A stretch of DNA of 12,911 nt from Euzebyaceae bacterium (GTDB taxonomy: Bacteria > Actinomycetota > Nitriliruptoria > Euzebyales > Egibacteraceae), in the NCBI GenBank assembly GCA_013698135.1, contig JACCVM010000061.1:1-12911 (forward strand), written 5' to 3'. Shown in pieces: positions 1-6,854 of the stretch. The translations under genes and the position numbers were made by a program. The notes below the pieces were generated by a model. That model made no database searches. It was not told the origin of the DNA and worked only from the letters and a program-made list of their open reading frames with translations. Position 1 is the stretch's first letter. Each line of letters starts with the position of its first letter.

Positions 1-446
1 GCGAGGCTGCTGGCTCCCCAGGTGAAGCCATAGGACACCGCGCCGACGAGCTGGGCGCCGATGTAGAGGGGGGACCCCGACATCCCGGCCCACACCCCTC
101 GCTCGCCGTCGATGCCAAGGCCGGACAGCTCGGCGATGATCAGATCGTGGTCGATGCCGATGCCGCCGTAGTCGATATCGAGGATCTCGGCGGTGAAGGC
201 TTGCGGTGTCGTGCCGTGCACCACGGTGGCGCCGGTCGCTTCGACCGGAATCTGCGCGCCGGTGTCCGGGTCCCGTCCGTTGGCGTCGAGCAAGGCCTGC
301 AACTCGGCGGTGGCCATCGTCGGAGCGCACTCGCGGTCGGGCAAAGCGGCGGCAACCACGGGAAGCGCCGGTGAGACGGAAAGTGCACTGGCGAGGGCGG
401 ACAGTACCAGCAGGACGAACAGGCGGCGACGACCGAATCGTGACAT
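1..446 (-). CDS. SpoIVB/S55-type serine peptidase, secreted (N-terminal part)
   Basis: Only the first 148 codons are in the window; the gene runs off the left edge. The protein opens with a typical export signal: a basic start (MSRFGRRR), a hydrophobic core at about residues 9-33, and an Ala-rich end that could be a signal peptidase I site. The later part carries GMSGSPLY (residues 121-128) followed by a predicted strand 'QLVGAVSYGF', the hallmark of the SpoIVB peptidase S55 family, in which the nucleophilic serine lies in the GMSGS motif. The 'F-A-E-I-L-D-I' and 'DLIIAELSG' segments before it also fit that domain. The start is ATG at 446-444, with GGGAG six bases upstream. The protein probably acts outside the membrane or in the cell wall; its substrate cannot be told. 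It lies 141 bases downstream of pepA on the same strand. The family call is firm, the physiological role is not. Confidence 0.82.
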   Translation of the reverse strand, partial: MSRFGRRRLFVLLVLSALASALSVSPALPVVAAALPDRECAPTMATAELQALLDANGRDPDTGAQIPVEATGATVVHGTTPQAFTAEILDIDYGGIGIDHDLIIAELSGLGIDGERGVWAGMSGSPLYIGAQLVGAVSYGFTWGASSL

Positions 447-466
447 GGAAGGCTCCCAACGGGGCA

Positions 467-487
467 CGGACCACCCGCTGTGGTCCG
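467..487. promoter_or_regulatory. Perfect hairpin upstream of the S55 peptidase start
   Basis: An 8-bp perfect inverted repeat (CGGACCAC, 5-base loop, GTGGTCCG) lies about 20-40 bases upstream of the S55 peptidase ATG and about 100 bases after the pepA stop. There is no T-run after it on the minus strand, so it is not a clear intrinsic terminator. It could be a 5'-leader hairpin or an operator for the peptidase gene. I found no convincing -10 box for that gene in 447-587; a TTGACG -35-like hexamer is present on the minus strand without a well-spaced TANNNT partner. Confidence 0.4.
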
Positions 488-587
488 GATGATCGGACGG
501 TACGTGCCAACCTGTGCCGGAGCGAGGACTATCCCGTCAACGGTCCCAATCTCATCCCATCCGGCCATGCCCGATGACCTGCACGGA

Positions 588-2066
588 CTAGTCGCCGCGG
601 CGCTCCAGCCACGCCAGCAGCGTGCGGACGCCGTAGCCGGTCCCGCCTGCCGGTGTGTACCCCCCGGCCAACTCGACAGGGCGGAACGACGGCCCCGCGA
701 TGTCCAGGTGCGCCCAGGCGACGTCGCCGACGAATCGCCGCAGGAACAACCCGCCCATGATGGCGCCGCCGTTGGCGCCGTCGCCGGTGTTGTTCAGGTC
801 AGCCACCGGCGAGTCCAGCAGGTGATCCAGGTCGTCCCACAGGGGCAGCTCCCACAGCGACTCGCCGACCACGCCGGCGGCCCGCAGCAGCGAGGCGAGC
901 AACTCGGCGTCGTTGCCCATGGCTGCGGCGGCCAGGCGGCCGACCGCGTGCAGGGACGAGCCTGTCAGCGTCGCCAGATCGACGATGGCATCCGGCGCCA
1001 GCTGCGCGGCGGCGTGCAGCGCGTCGGCCAGGACCAATCTGCCTTCGGCGTCGGTGTCGCGGACTTCGACCGTGGTGCCGCCGTGGATGCGGATGACGTC
1101 GTCGGGGCGCTGGGCGTCGCGCCCCGGCATGTTCTCCGCCAGCGCCAGCAGCGCCGTGACCTCCAGGCGGACACCGAGGTCGCCCAGCACGGAGCAGGCA
1201 CCCGCGATCGCCGCGGCGCCGGCCATGTCGGCCTTCATCCACTCCATGCCGGTGCCGCGCTTGAGGTTCAAGCCACCGCTGTCAAAGGTGATCCCCTTGC
1301 CGACCAGGGCAACGTGGCCCAGGGGAGCGGCCGGGCGGTAGCGCAGGCGCAGCAGCCGCGGCTCGGCGCTGGAGCCACGCCCCACCGCGAGCAAGCCACC
1401 GAAGCCCTCGGCGCGCAGCGCCGCGGCGTCCAGGCTTTCCACCTCGCAGCTGCCGGCCACCAGCGCGCCGATGGCCTCGGCCAGGTCGGCCGGACGTTTC
1501 TCGCCCGGCGGCAGGTTGACCAGATCGCGGGCGGAGATGGTTGCGCTGGCGTAGCGCTCGGCGCGCACCAACGCCTGCCGCGCCTCGGCCAGTTGGCTGG
1601 ACGGCGTCAACACCACCACGTCGCGCAAGGACGAAGGCGGCGGCTGCGCGTGCTGCCCGAGATGCCGGCGGTCGGAGTAGGCACCGAGGGCAAACCCTTC
1701 GGCCACCGCCTCGACCGCCGCTGGGCCGGCATGGACCTGTGACAACGTCGTGGCCACCCTCGGGGCGTGGCGAGCAGCGCGGGCGGCCACGCCCGCCGCC
1801 CGGCGGAGGCGCTCGTTGTTCGTGGCGTCCATCCGGCCCAACCCCACCAGCAGGACCCCCCGCGCGGGCAGCCCGGGAGTGCTCAACAGCAGCTGCTGGC
1901 CGATGTCGCCGCGGAACTGCGGCGTGACGGGCCAGGCGTCCAATCCCAGTGCCGCCAGCACCGCCCCGGCTCCGGGGCCATCGATGCCGCCCTTGAACAC
2001 CGGGACCACCAGCAGGTCCGTGGCGATCCGCAGGGGGTCCTCCGCGGAGGCGGTGACCGTCAGCAC
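588..2066 (-). CDS. pepA: Leucyl aminopeptidase (M17 family)
   Basis: This 492-residue cytosolic metallo-aminopeptidase removes N-terminal amino acids, preferentially Leu, from peptides; M17 enzymes are hexamers with two metal ions. The N-terminal macro-like domain (about 1-165) is followed by the catalytic domain. Visible metal and catalytic residues are Lys257 and Asp262 in GKGITFDSGG, Asp280 in MKADMAGAA, and Asp339, Glu341 and Arg343 in DTDAEGRL. The family signature is usually NTDAEGRL, so the Asn is replaced by Asp337 here; the metal ligands are intact. Length is normal for the family. The start is GTG at 2066-2064, with a GAAAGG Shine-Dalgarno about 9 bases upstream; the nearby ATG at 2071 is out of frame and stops after three codons. 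It has its own -10-like box and so need not depend on the upstream gpm transcript. Confidence 0.96.
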   Translation of the reverse strand: MLTVTASAEDPLRIATDLLVVPVFKGGIDGPGAGAVLAALGLDAWPVTPQFRGDIGQQLLLSTPGLPARGVLLVGLGRMDATNNERLRRAAGVAARAARHAPRVATTLSQVHAGPAAVEAVAEGFALGAYSDRRHLGQHAQPPPSSLRDVVVLTPSSQLAEARQALVRAERYASATISARDLVNLPPGEKRPADLAEAIGALVAGSCEVESLDAAALRAEGFGGLLAVGRGSSAEPRLLRLRYRPAAPLGHVALVGKGITFDSGGLNLKRGTGMEWMKADMAGAAAIAGACSVLGDLGVRLEVTALLALAENMPGRDAQRPDDVIRIHGGTTVEVRDTDAEGRLVLADALHAAAQLAPDAIVDLATLTGSSLHAVGRLAAAAMGNDAELLASLLRAAGVVGESLWELPLWDDLDHLLDSPVADLNNTGDGANGGAIMGGLFLRRFVGDVAWAHLDIAGPSFRPVELAGGYTPAGGTGYGVRTLLAWLERRGD

Positions 2067-2096
2067 GACATGATGCCTTTCACAGCGAGACGGCGG

Positions 2097-2102
2097 AGTG
2101 TA
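2097..2102 (-). promoter_or_regulatory. Candidate -10 box for pepA
   Basis: On the minus strand TACACT matches the actinobacterial TANNNT -10 pattern. A start site about 7 bases downstream would give a leader of roughly 20-25 bases containing the GAAAGG ribosome binding site. No TTGACA-like -35 hexamer is visible at the expected distance. Confidence 0.4.
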
Positions 2103-2135
2103 GATGCCGCCGGCACCGCGGCAGGCGCGCGTCGT

Positions 2136-2342
2136 TCAGCTCGGCAACGGCAGCCCATCCTCGCCGAGGGGCCCGTCCAGCGACGCCCGCGCCAGGACGG
2201 CAGGATCGGTGGGGCTGACCTCGCGCCAATCGCACCCGCCCTGGCAACGGCGCAGGCATGCCTCGGGCACCCGGGTGTGCTCGTCGAAAGGCAGCAGCTG
2301 CGTGCAGTGCTGGCAGCGATAGGTGGTGCTGGCACGGACCAT
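2136..2342 (-). CDS. Small putative zinc-ribbon protein, unknown function
   Basis: This 68-residue ORF fills the gap between gpm and pepA on the same strand. It has a Cys pair near the N-terminus (Cys10-x2-Cys13) and three further cysteines (Cys29, Cys33, Cys37) followed by Asp-Trp, an arrangement that could bind one zinc ion as a ribbon. The C-terminal third (PTDPAVLARASLDGPLGED) looks acidic and flexible. ATG at 2342-2340 is the first possible start after the gpm stop, 30 bases away, but I see no clear Shine-Dalgarno. It lies in the same reading frame as gpm, separated only by the TAG at 2375-2373 and ten sense codons. I do not recognise a family. The cysteine pattern and position favour a real gene; small size and weak start keep confidence moderate. 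Confidence 0.5.
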   Translation of the reverse strand: MVRASTTYRCQHCTQLLPFDEHTRVPEACLRRCQGGCDWREVSPTDPAVLARASLDGPLGEDGLPLPS

Positions 2343-2372
2343 GGCGTCGAGGGTAACCAGCGGGTCCAGCGC

Positions 2373-2987
2373 CTACTGCACGATCCGCTTGTCGACGACC
2401 CCGCCGTCGCCGTCGAGCTCGTAGACCAGCGGGATGCCGGTGGCGATCTCCAGGCGGGTGACGGCGTCGTCGTCGAGCCCGTCCAGTTCCTTGACGATCG
2501 ACCGCAGGCTGTTGCCGTGAGCGGAGACCAGCACGGTGGCGACCTCGAGGGTTGCGGGCAGCACGACCTCGTCGAAGTAGGGCAACGTCCGGTTGGCGGT
2601 GTCGGCCAGGCTCTCGCCGCCAGGAGGGGCGATGTCATAGCTACGTCGCCAGATGTGGACTTGCTCGGCGCCGAACTCCTCGGCGGTCTGGAGCTTGTTG
2701 CGCCCGGTCAGCGCTCCGTAGAAGCGTTCGTTGAGCTGCCAGGCCTGTAACTGCTCCAGGTTGTGCTGACCCAGCTCGTCCAGCACGATCCGGCCGGTGT
2801 CGATGGCGCGGACCAGCGTCGAGGTGAACGCCCGGTCGACCGTGACGCCCTGAGCGGCCAGTCGCCTGCCGCCCAGCCGCGCCTCCTCGCGTCCCGCGTC
2901 CGACAATGGTGTGTCGACCCAGCCGGTGAAGCGGTTCTCGGCGTTCCAGGTGGACTGGCCGTGGCGCAACAGAATCAGCAGGCTCAT
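2373..2987 (-). CDS. gpmA: 2,3-bisphosphoglycerate-dependent phosphoglycerate mutase, short form
   Basis: This enzyme interconverts 3-phosphoglycerate and 2-phosphoglycerate in glycolysis and gluconeogenesis. The catalytic histidine is His9 in the N-terminal RHGQSTWN motif; Arg60, Glu87 in LNERFYG, and His157 in SAHGNSLR complete the phosphohistidine active site. At 204 residues it is shorter than the roughly 230-250-residue enzymes of E. coli or mycobacteria, because the insertion normally found between 'SYD-PPP' and 'ESL' is absent. The same compact form occurs in alphaproteobacteria. I chose ATG 2987-2985 (MSLLILLRHG) rather than the in-frame GTG at 3005. The family's N-terminus starts just before the 'L-x-LxRHG' strand, and a TAGCGT box ends 8 bases before this ATG, which fits a leaderless transcript. 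It is divergent from the desaturase gene. Confidence 0.94.
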   Translation of the reverse strand: MSLLILLRHGQSTWNAENRFTGWVDTPLSDAGREEARLGGRRLAAQGVTVDRAFTSTLVRAIDTGRIVLDELGQHNLEQLQAWQLNERFYGALTGRNKLQTAEEFGAEQVHIWRRSYDIAPPGGESLADTANRTLPYFDEVVLPATLEVATVLVSAHGNSLRSIVKELDGLDDDAVTRLEIATGIPLVYELDGDGGVVDKRIVQ

Positions 2988-2995
2988 GACCGGGG

Positions 2996-3001
2996 ACGCT
3001 A
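2996..3001 (-). promoter_or_regulatory. Candidate -10 box for gpmA (leaderless start)
   Basis: TAGCGT on the minus strand matches TANNNT and ends 8 bases before the ATG at 2987. Transcription would start at or next to the start codon, consistent with the lack of a Shine-Dalgarno here. No good -35 hexamer is visible. Confidence 0.45.
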
Positions 3002-3008
3002 ACACGGT

Positions 3009-3037
3009 TAGACAGCCAGGTTACGGGTACGTAACCT
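3009..3037 (+). promoter_or_regulatory. Desaturase promoter (-35 TAGACA, 17-bp spacer, -10 TAACCT)
   Basis: TAGACA at 3009-3014 is one base from TTGACA. After exactly 17 bases TAACCT at 3032-3037 fits TANNNT. The predicted start site is near 3044, leaving a leader of about 35 bases that holds the AAGGAG ribosome binding site. This is the best-formed promoter in the window. Confidence 0.55.
3018..3037. promoter_or_regulatory. 20-bp operator-like palindrome in the gpmA-desaturase promoter region
   Basis: AGGTTACGGGTACGTAACCT has perfect 8-bp arms (AGGTTACG / CGTAACCT) around GGTA. It covers most of the spacer and the whole -10 box of the desaturase promoter, the classical place for a repressor site. 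A further CGTAACC half-site lies at 3045-3051, 15 bases downstream in the same orientation, near the predicted start site. The size and symmetry suit a TetR-family dimer; the identity of the regulator is unknown. Confidence 0.6.
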
Positions 3038-3078
3038 ACGGAACCGTAACCATCGATCTTGCCGTAAGGAGACGCCCC

Positions 3079-4002
3079 GTGCCGACCGAAGACCAGCGCC
3101 TGCTCGCCGAGCTCGAGCCCAAGGCCGAGGAGCTGCTCAACCGACACAGCAAGGCGGCTCGGGAGTGGTTCCCGCACGACTACATCCCCTACAGCCTCGG
3201 GCGCGACTTCGACAAGGACCCGTGGACGCCGGACCAGTCCCGCCTGACCGGCGTCGCGCAGATCGCGTTCGAAGTCAACCTGCTGACCGAGGACAACCTG
3301 CCCAGCTACCACCGCGAGATCCACCACATGTTCGGTCCCGGTGACGGCGCCTGGATCAACTGGGTGCACCGGTGGACCGCCGAGGAGGGCCGCCACGCCA
3401 TCGTGCTGCGCGACTACCTGGTGGTGACGCGCGCGCTGGACCCGGTGCAGCTGGAGCGCGGCCGCATGCAGAACGTGATGGTCGGCTACGACCGTGACGG
3501 CAAGTCCACGCTGCGGGGCATGGCCTATGTGGCCTTCCAGGAGTTGGCCACGCGCATCTCGCACCGCAACACCGGCCGCTACTCGCAGGACCCGGTGGCC
3601 GACCGCATCATGACGCGCATCTCCACCGACGAGAACCTGCACATGGTCTTCTACCGTGACATGCTCGGGGCGGCGCTGCAGCTCGACCCGTCAGCCGCCG
3701 TTCAGGCCATCGCCGCCGAGGTCCTCGGCTTCCAGATGCCCGGCGCCGGCATGGCGGACTTCAACCGCAAGGCCGTGATGATCGCCAAGGCTGGCATCTA
3801 CGACTTGCGCGTCCACCACGACGATGTGATCTGGCCGCTGCTGCGCCACTGGCGCTTCTTCGACGTCGAGGGCCTGAACGACGAGGCCGAGAAGGCGCGC
3901 CAGCAGACCGCCGAGTTCCTGACCGCGCTGGATGCTCAGGCCAGCAAGTTCGAGGCCAAGCGGGCCAGGTCCGAGGAGCGCGAGGCGGCTCGGGCCGGCT
4001 AG
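3079..4002 (+). CDS. Acyl-[acyl-carrier-protein] desaturase, ferritin-like di-iron type
   Basis: This 307-residue protein belongs to the soluble stearoyl-ACP desaturase family (DesA-like), which inserts a cis double bond into ACP-bound fatty acids using O2 and reduced ferredoxin. All six expected iron ligands are visible: Glu71; Glu103 and His106 in EEGRH; Glu155 in FQELATRISHRN; and Glu185 and His188 in DENLH. The helices around them match a ferritin-like four-helix core. The C-terminus (about 285-307) is rich in Lys, Arg and Glu. The start is GTG at 3079, supported by AAGGAG seven bases upstream; in-frame codons further upstream lie inside the promoter and operator. Expression is probably controlled by the palindrome over its -10 box, perhaps by a lipid-sensing regulator encoded elsewhere. 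The family call is strong; chain-length and position specificity cannot be read. Confidence 0.95.
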   Translation: MPTEDQRLLAELEPKAEELLNRHSKAAREWFPHDYIPYSLGRDFDKDPWTPDQSRLTGVAQIAFEVNLLTEDNLPSYHREIHHMFGPGDGAWINWVHRWTAEEGRHAIVLRDYLVVTRALDPVQLERGRMQNVMVGYDRDGKSTLRGMAYVAFQELATRISHRNTGRYSQDPVADRIMTRISTDENLHMVFYRDMLGAALQLDPSAAVQAIAAEVLGFQMPGAGMADFNRKAVMIAKAGIYDLRVHHDDVIWPLLRHWRFFDVEGLNDEAEKARQQTAEFLTALDAQASKFEAKRARSEEREAARAG

Positions 4003-4070
4003 CACGATCCCTCCGGGATGGGGCGCCGGCTCTGCCGGCGTGGCACGATCCCTCCGGGATGGGCGCCGAC
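4002..4070. repeat. Two copies of a hairpin-bearing intergenic repeat, 41 bp apart
   Basis: GCACGATCCCTCCGGGATGG occurs at 4002-4021 and again at 4043-4062, each followed by a run of G and then CGCCG. Copy 2 has one G fewer and a G-to-A change near its end. Each unit holds a 5-bp hairpin (ATCCC TCC GGGAT). The first unit starts in the desaturase stop codon. The strict 41-bp register suggests a dispersed repeat element or a duplicated transcription stop signal. Confidence 0.65.
4024..4040. terminator. Possible stem-loop terminator between convergent genes
   Basis: CGCCGGC, loop TCT, GCCGGCG forms a perfect 7-bp GC-only stem between the two repeat units. It lies between the desaturase stop and the convergent LuxR-regulator stop, where a bidirectional terminator is expected. 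No U-tract follows on either strand, which is common in GC-rich actinobacteria but weakens the call. Confidence 0.4.
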
Positions 4071-4087
4071 GTGGCCAGGCCGGTGCG

Positions 4088-6700
4088 CTACGTCAAGCGG
4101 TCGGCGAGTTGCGTGCGACCGGTGACGCCCATCTTGGCGTAGATGTTCGACAGGTGGTTGTCGACAGTGCGGGCCGACAGGACCAGATCCCGGGCGATCG
4201 CTCGGCTCGACAGGCCGGAGGCTGCGAGGGCGGCGATCTGGTGCTCCCGCAGGGTGAGCGGCAGGGGGTCGAGCAGCTCGAGTGCGGGGGTGCGCGCGCC
4301 CTCGCAGAGGTCGGCGAGCTGCGTGGCGCGCTTGGTCGAGGCCAGGGCGCTGGCTACCCGACTCTCGGCTCGATGCGCCTGGGCCGCCTCCGCCGCTGCC
4401 TCGGCGGCGAGCAGGGTGAAGCCGAGCGCGTCGAAGCGGGTGGCCGCGTCGTCGAGCCGCCGTCCGTCACGGGCGACCAGCGCGTCGACGTGCGCGGCGT
4501 ACGCGGTGACCGCCTCACCGTCGATCTGCCCGGCGACCGGGCCGATCCGCAGGGCAGCCGCCGACGGGTTGCCGAGACGGGCGATGTCGTGCATGGAAAC
4601 CACGGCCCAACCGAGCGCTCCGCGCCGCAGGCCGTGGTCCGCCGCCTCCATGGCCAGCTGCACCGCCGTCGCCCGTTCGCCTCTGGCGGCGCTCACCCAC
4701 GGTCGAGCCTGCTCGAAGTACAACGAGAACGGCTCACGCCTGCGCTGCGTTTCGGCTTCGCGCAGCGCGTCGGAAGCCGCGTGCGGGTCACCGGCTACCG
4801 CAGCCGCGCTGGCGCAGTCCGCCAGGACGGCTGGCAGCGTGCCGAAACGGTCGCGTTCGCGCAGCAGCACCGCGCTTTTGCGTAACCATCCCAGCGCGGA
4901 TCGCGGCTGACCCCGATGGAGTGTGATGTGTCCGAGCCACTGTGTCCACGACGCGCAGGCATCGGTCCAGCGTGCCCGCAGGGCATGGTCGTAGCCCGCT
5001 CTGGCCTCGGCCTCGGCTTGCTCCAGCCGTCCCATGAGCAGATGAGCCAGGCACCGGTTCACGGCGAGTTGCAGCGGGCTGAGCGGCAGATCATCGGCGT
5101 GTTCGCCGACAAGCTGCTCGCCGCGTGCGACGTACGCGAGCGCCTGGTCGCCGTGACCGCACAGGGCAGCGGTGAGGCCGCCGATCACCAGTGCGCTAAG
5201 CAAGGCGCGTCCGGCGACGTCCTGCTCAATCACGCTGCGCGCGCCGGCCAGGGCGTCGCCGGTGCGACCACCCCACATGAGGCACGTCGCTTGGAAAGCG
5301 GCGAGCTCGCCACGCCACCCAGGGTCGACGGTTAGGGCGGCTGCGGCGCGTAGCAGGTCTTCGGCCGCAGTCACCTGGCCGGGGCCGAACAGCAGGTTGG
5401 AGGCACGCCGCAGCGCCAGTCGGGCACGCGCGGCGTCGCCGCGGCAGAGCGGGGCGAGTTCGGCGAGCACGGCCTCACCGCCGGCACTGTCGCCGCGGCC
5501 GATCAAGGCATCACCGAGAGCCCAGCGGGCCTGCACGCCGCCTTTCGCGTCGACGGCCCTGCGGGCGAGGCGTTCGGCGAGCACGTAGTCGAACGTCTGC
5601 GTCGCACGGCGAGACGCGGCGGTCAGGATGGCGGCGTCGCATGCACCCCCCGCGTCCAGGCTCCAGGTGGCGACGCGCAGGACGTCGTCGGCGCGGCGGA
5701 TGCCGGTCGCCGTCACCGCCTCCGCGAGGCGCCGGCACACGTTGCGCGCCCGGATCGCCGGCGTGTTGCGGCGCAGCACCTCTCCGTACAGCGGGTGGGC
5801 CAGCCGCGCCTGCACCCGCCGCTGTTGTTGCTCGAGCGCAATCAGCCCGCTGCGCTCGGCCTGTTCCAATGCGGCCAGCGGCACCAGCCGCTCGAGCGCC
5901 TCGGCGCCGAGCGGCTCGCCGAAGGCGAGCAGCTCCAGGCCAAGCCGCGCTTGCTCGTCCAGGCGACCCAGCCGCGCCTCGATCAGTTCGCTGAGACGGG
6001 GAGGCGGTATCAGCGCGCTGTGCAGACGCCAGACACCGCCGGTCCGCCATAGCGCACCGGTCTCGATGGCGCCGACGACGAGCTCGCGTAGGTAGAGCGC
6101 GTTGCCCTGCGCAACTTGCCCCACGTGCTGCAAGGTGGCGTCATCGACCGGACCGTCCAGTGCCATGACCAGGAGCCGGTCGATGTCGGGCGCCGGCAGT
6201 GGGCCGACCTCCACGCGCTCCGCCAGTTCGTCCTTCCACAACGCCACGATGCCGTCCGGCGTTGGCTCGCCGCTGCGGACGGTCACGATCAGGAAGGTGT
6301 CGGACACCTCGGCGAGGTGGCGGACCAGGGTTGCCGAGCCGTCGTCGAGCAGATGTGCGTCATCGACCGCCAGAACCAGCCGTCGTCCGTCGGCCCGGCG
6401 CGCGAGGTGCCCGACGGTCGCTCGCAGCATATCGAGGTGCTCGCTGGAGGCATCTCGACCAGGGGGAAGCAGGTGACTGAGCGCGCCGAACGGGATCGAG
6501 GCGGCGGAACGCGTGCCGACCGCCCAGTCGCCGGTAAAACCCATCGCGCGGGCCGCCGCGAGCGCCTCACGGGCCAGGCGCGTCTTGCCAACCCCGGCGG
6601 CGCCGGCGAAGACGACACCACCGCAGGCGCCTCCGTGCAGGAGCTCACTGACCCGTTCCAGCTCCTGTTCGCGTCCTACCAGCGGCCAGCTCGTCAGCAC
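4088..6700 (-). CDS. LAL-family transcriptional regulator (AAA/NB-type ATPase plus LuxR HTH)
   Basis: At 870 residues this is a Large ATP-binding regulator of the LuxR family (MalT/LAL type). The N-terminal ATPase has Walker A GAAGVGKT (33-40) and Walker B LVLAVDDAH (108-116), followed by a winged-helix region. A long Ala/Leu/Arg-rich helical middle (roughly 350-800) resembles TPR-type sensor repeats. The C-terminal LuxR helix-turn-helix (about 815-870) reads LTLREHQIAALAASGLS... through TVDNHLSNIYAKMGV. Family members bind an inducer and ATP, oligomerise and activate a promoter. The start is GTG 6700-6698; there is no Shine-Dalgarno, but TAGACT ends 6 bases before it, suggesting a leaderless mRNA. 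It is divergent from the papain-lectin gene, which is its most plausible target by position only. The inducer is unknown. Confidence 0.92.
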   Translation of the reverse strand: MLTSWPLVGREQELERVSELLHGGACGGVVFAGAAGVGKTRLAREALAAARAMGFTGDWAVGTRSAASIPFGALSHLLPPGRDASSEHLDMLRATVGHLARRADGRRLVLAVDDAHLLDDGSATLVRHLAEVSDTFLIVTVRSGEPTPDGIVALWKDELAERVEVGPLPAPDIDRLLVMALDGPVDDATLQHVGQVAQGNALYLRELVVGAIETGALWRTGGVWRLHSALIPPPRLSELIEARLGRLDEQARLGLELLAFGEPLGAEALERLVPLAALEQAERSGLIALEQQQRRVQARLAHPLYGEVLRRNTPAIRARNVCRRLAEAVTATGIRRADDVLRVATWSLDAGGACDAAILTAASRRATQTFDYVLAERLARRAVDAKGGVQARWALGDALIGRGDSAGGEAVLAELAPLCRGDAARARLALRRASNLLFGPGQVTAAEDLLRAAAALTVDPGWRGELAAFQATCLMWGGRTGDALAGARSVIEQDVAGRALLSALVIGGLTAALCGHGDQALAYVARGEQLVGEHADDLPLSPLQLAVNRCLAHLLMGRLEQAEAEARAGYDHALRARWTDACASWTQWLGHITLHRGQPRSALGWLRKSAVLLRERDRFGTLPAVLADCASAAAVAGDPHAASDALREAETQRRREPFSLYFEQARPWVSAARGERATAVQLAMEAADHGLRRGALGWAVVSMHDIARLGNPSAAALRIGPVAGQIDGEAVTAYAAHVDALVARDGRRLDDAATRFDALGFTLLAAEAAAEAAQAHRAESRVASALASTKRATQLADLCEGARTPALELLDPLPLTLREHQIAALAASGLSSRAIARDLVLSARTVDNHLSNIYAKMGVTGRTQLADRLT

Positions 6701-6706
6701 GCGTGG

Positions 6707-6712
6707 AGTCTA
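6707..6712 (-). promoter_or_regulatory. Candidate -10 box for the LAL regulator (leaderless start)
   Basis: TAGACT on the minus strand ends 6 bases before the GTG start at 6700. The 12-mer containing it (minus strand CCTAGACTCCAC, 6714-6703) recurs exactly upstream of glpK at 11355-11344. Confidence 0.45.
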
Positions 6713-6762
6713 GGGAATCGCTCCCGCGCGTAGGTAGGCGGGTGGTCAAGGGCGCATCCACT

Positions 6763-6780
6763 TGAGTAACGCGTTACTCA
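6763..6780. promoter_or_regulatory. 18-bp perfect palindrome upstream of the papain-lectin gene
   Basis: TGAGTAACGCGTTACTCA reads identically on both strands with no spacer. It lies 75-92 bases before the preferred ATG of the protease-lectin gene and about 60-80 bases upstream of the divergent LAL regulator start. It looks like a dimeric repressor or activator operator. Candidates by proximity are the LAL regulator and the TetR regulator at 9172-9783. Confidence 0.6.
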
Positions 6781-6814
6781 TGCGTTGTGGACGGGTTTCA
6801 GCCAGTGTGAATAA

Positions 6815-6832
6815 CCCAGGGCCGCACCTGGG
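6815..6832. promoter_or_regulatory. Small inverted repeat in the leader of the papain-lectin gene
   Basis: CCCAGG, a 6-base spacer and CCTGGG form a short perfect inverted repeat 23-40 bases before the ATG at 6855. It could be a leader hairpin just upstream of the GGGAG ribosome binding site at about 6845-6849, or chance. Confidence 0.25.
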
Positions 6833-6854
6833 CACGAAACGTTCGGGAGAAGTC

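Noticed and set aside
480..1742. Long plus-strand open frame opposite pepA (about 420 codons)
   Set aside because: It is antisense to a clear leucyl aminopeptidase and its translation is Arg/Gln/Val-rich low-complexity sequence without a family match, as expected from GC-rich shadow frames.
2988..3005. GTG 3005 as the gpmA start
   Set aside because: It would add six residues before the conserved N-terminal strand and would bury the TAGCGT box inside the coding region.
2641..3642. Minus-strand frame spanning gpmA and the desaturase
   Set aside because: It overlaps two well-supported genes and the operator, and its translation resembles no known protein.
6762..6782. TTG (6762) or ATG (6780) as the start of the protease-lectin gene
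   Set aside because: Both lie at the edges of a perfect 18-bp palindrome and lack a ribosome binding site; ATG 6855 has GGGAG at the right distance.
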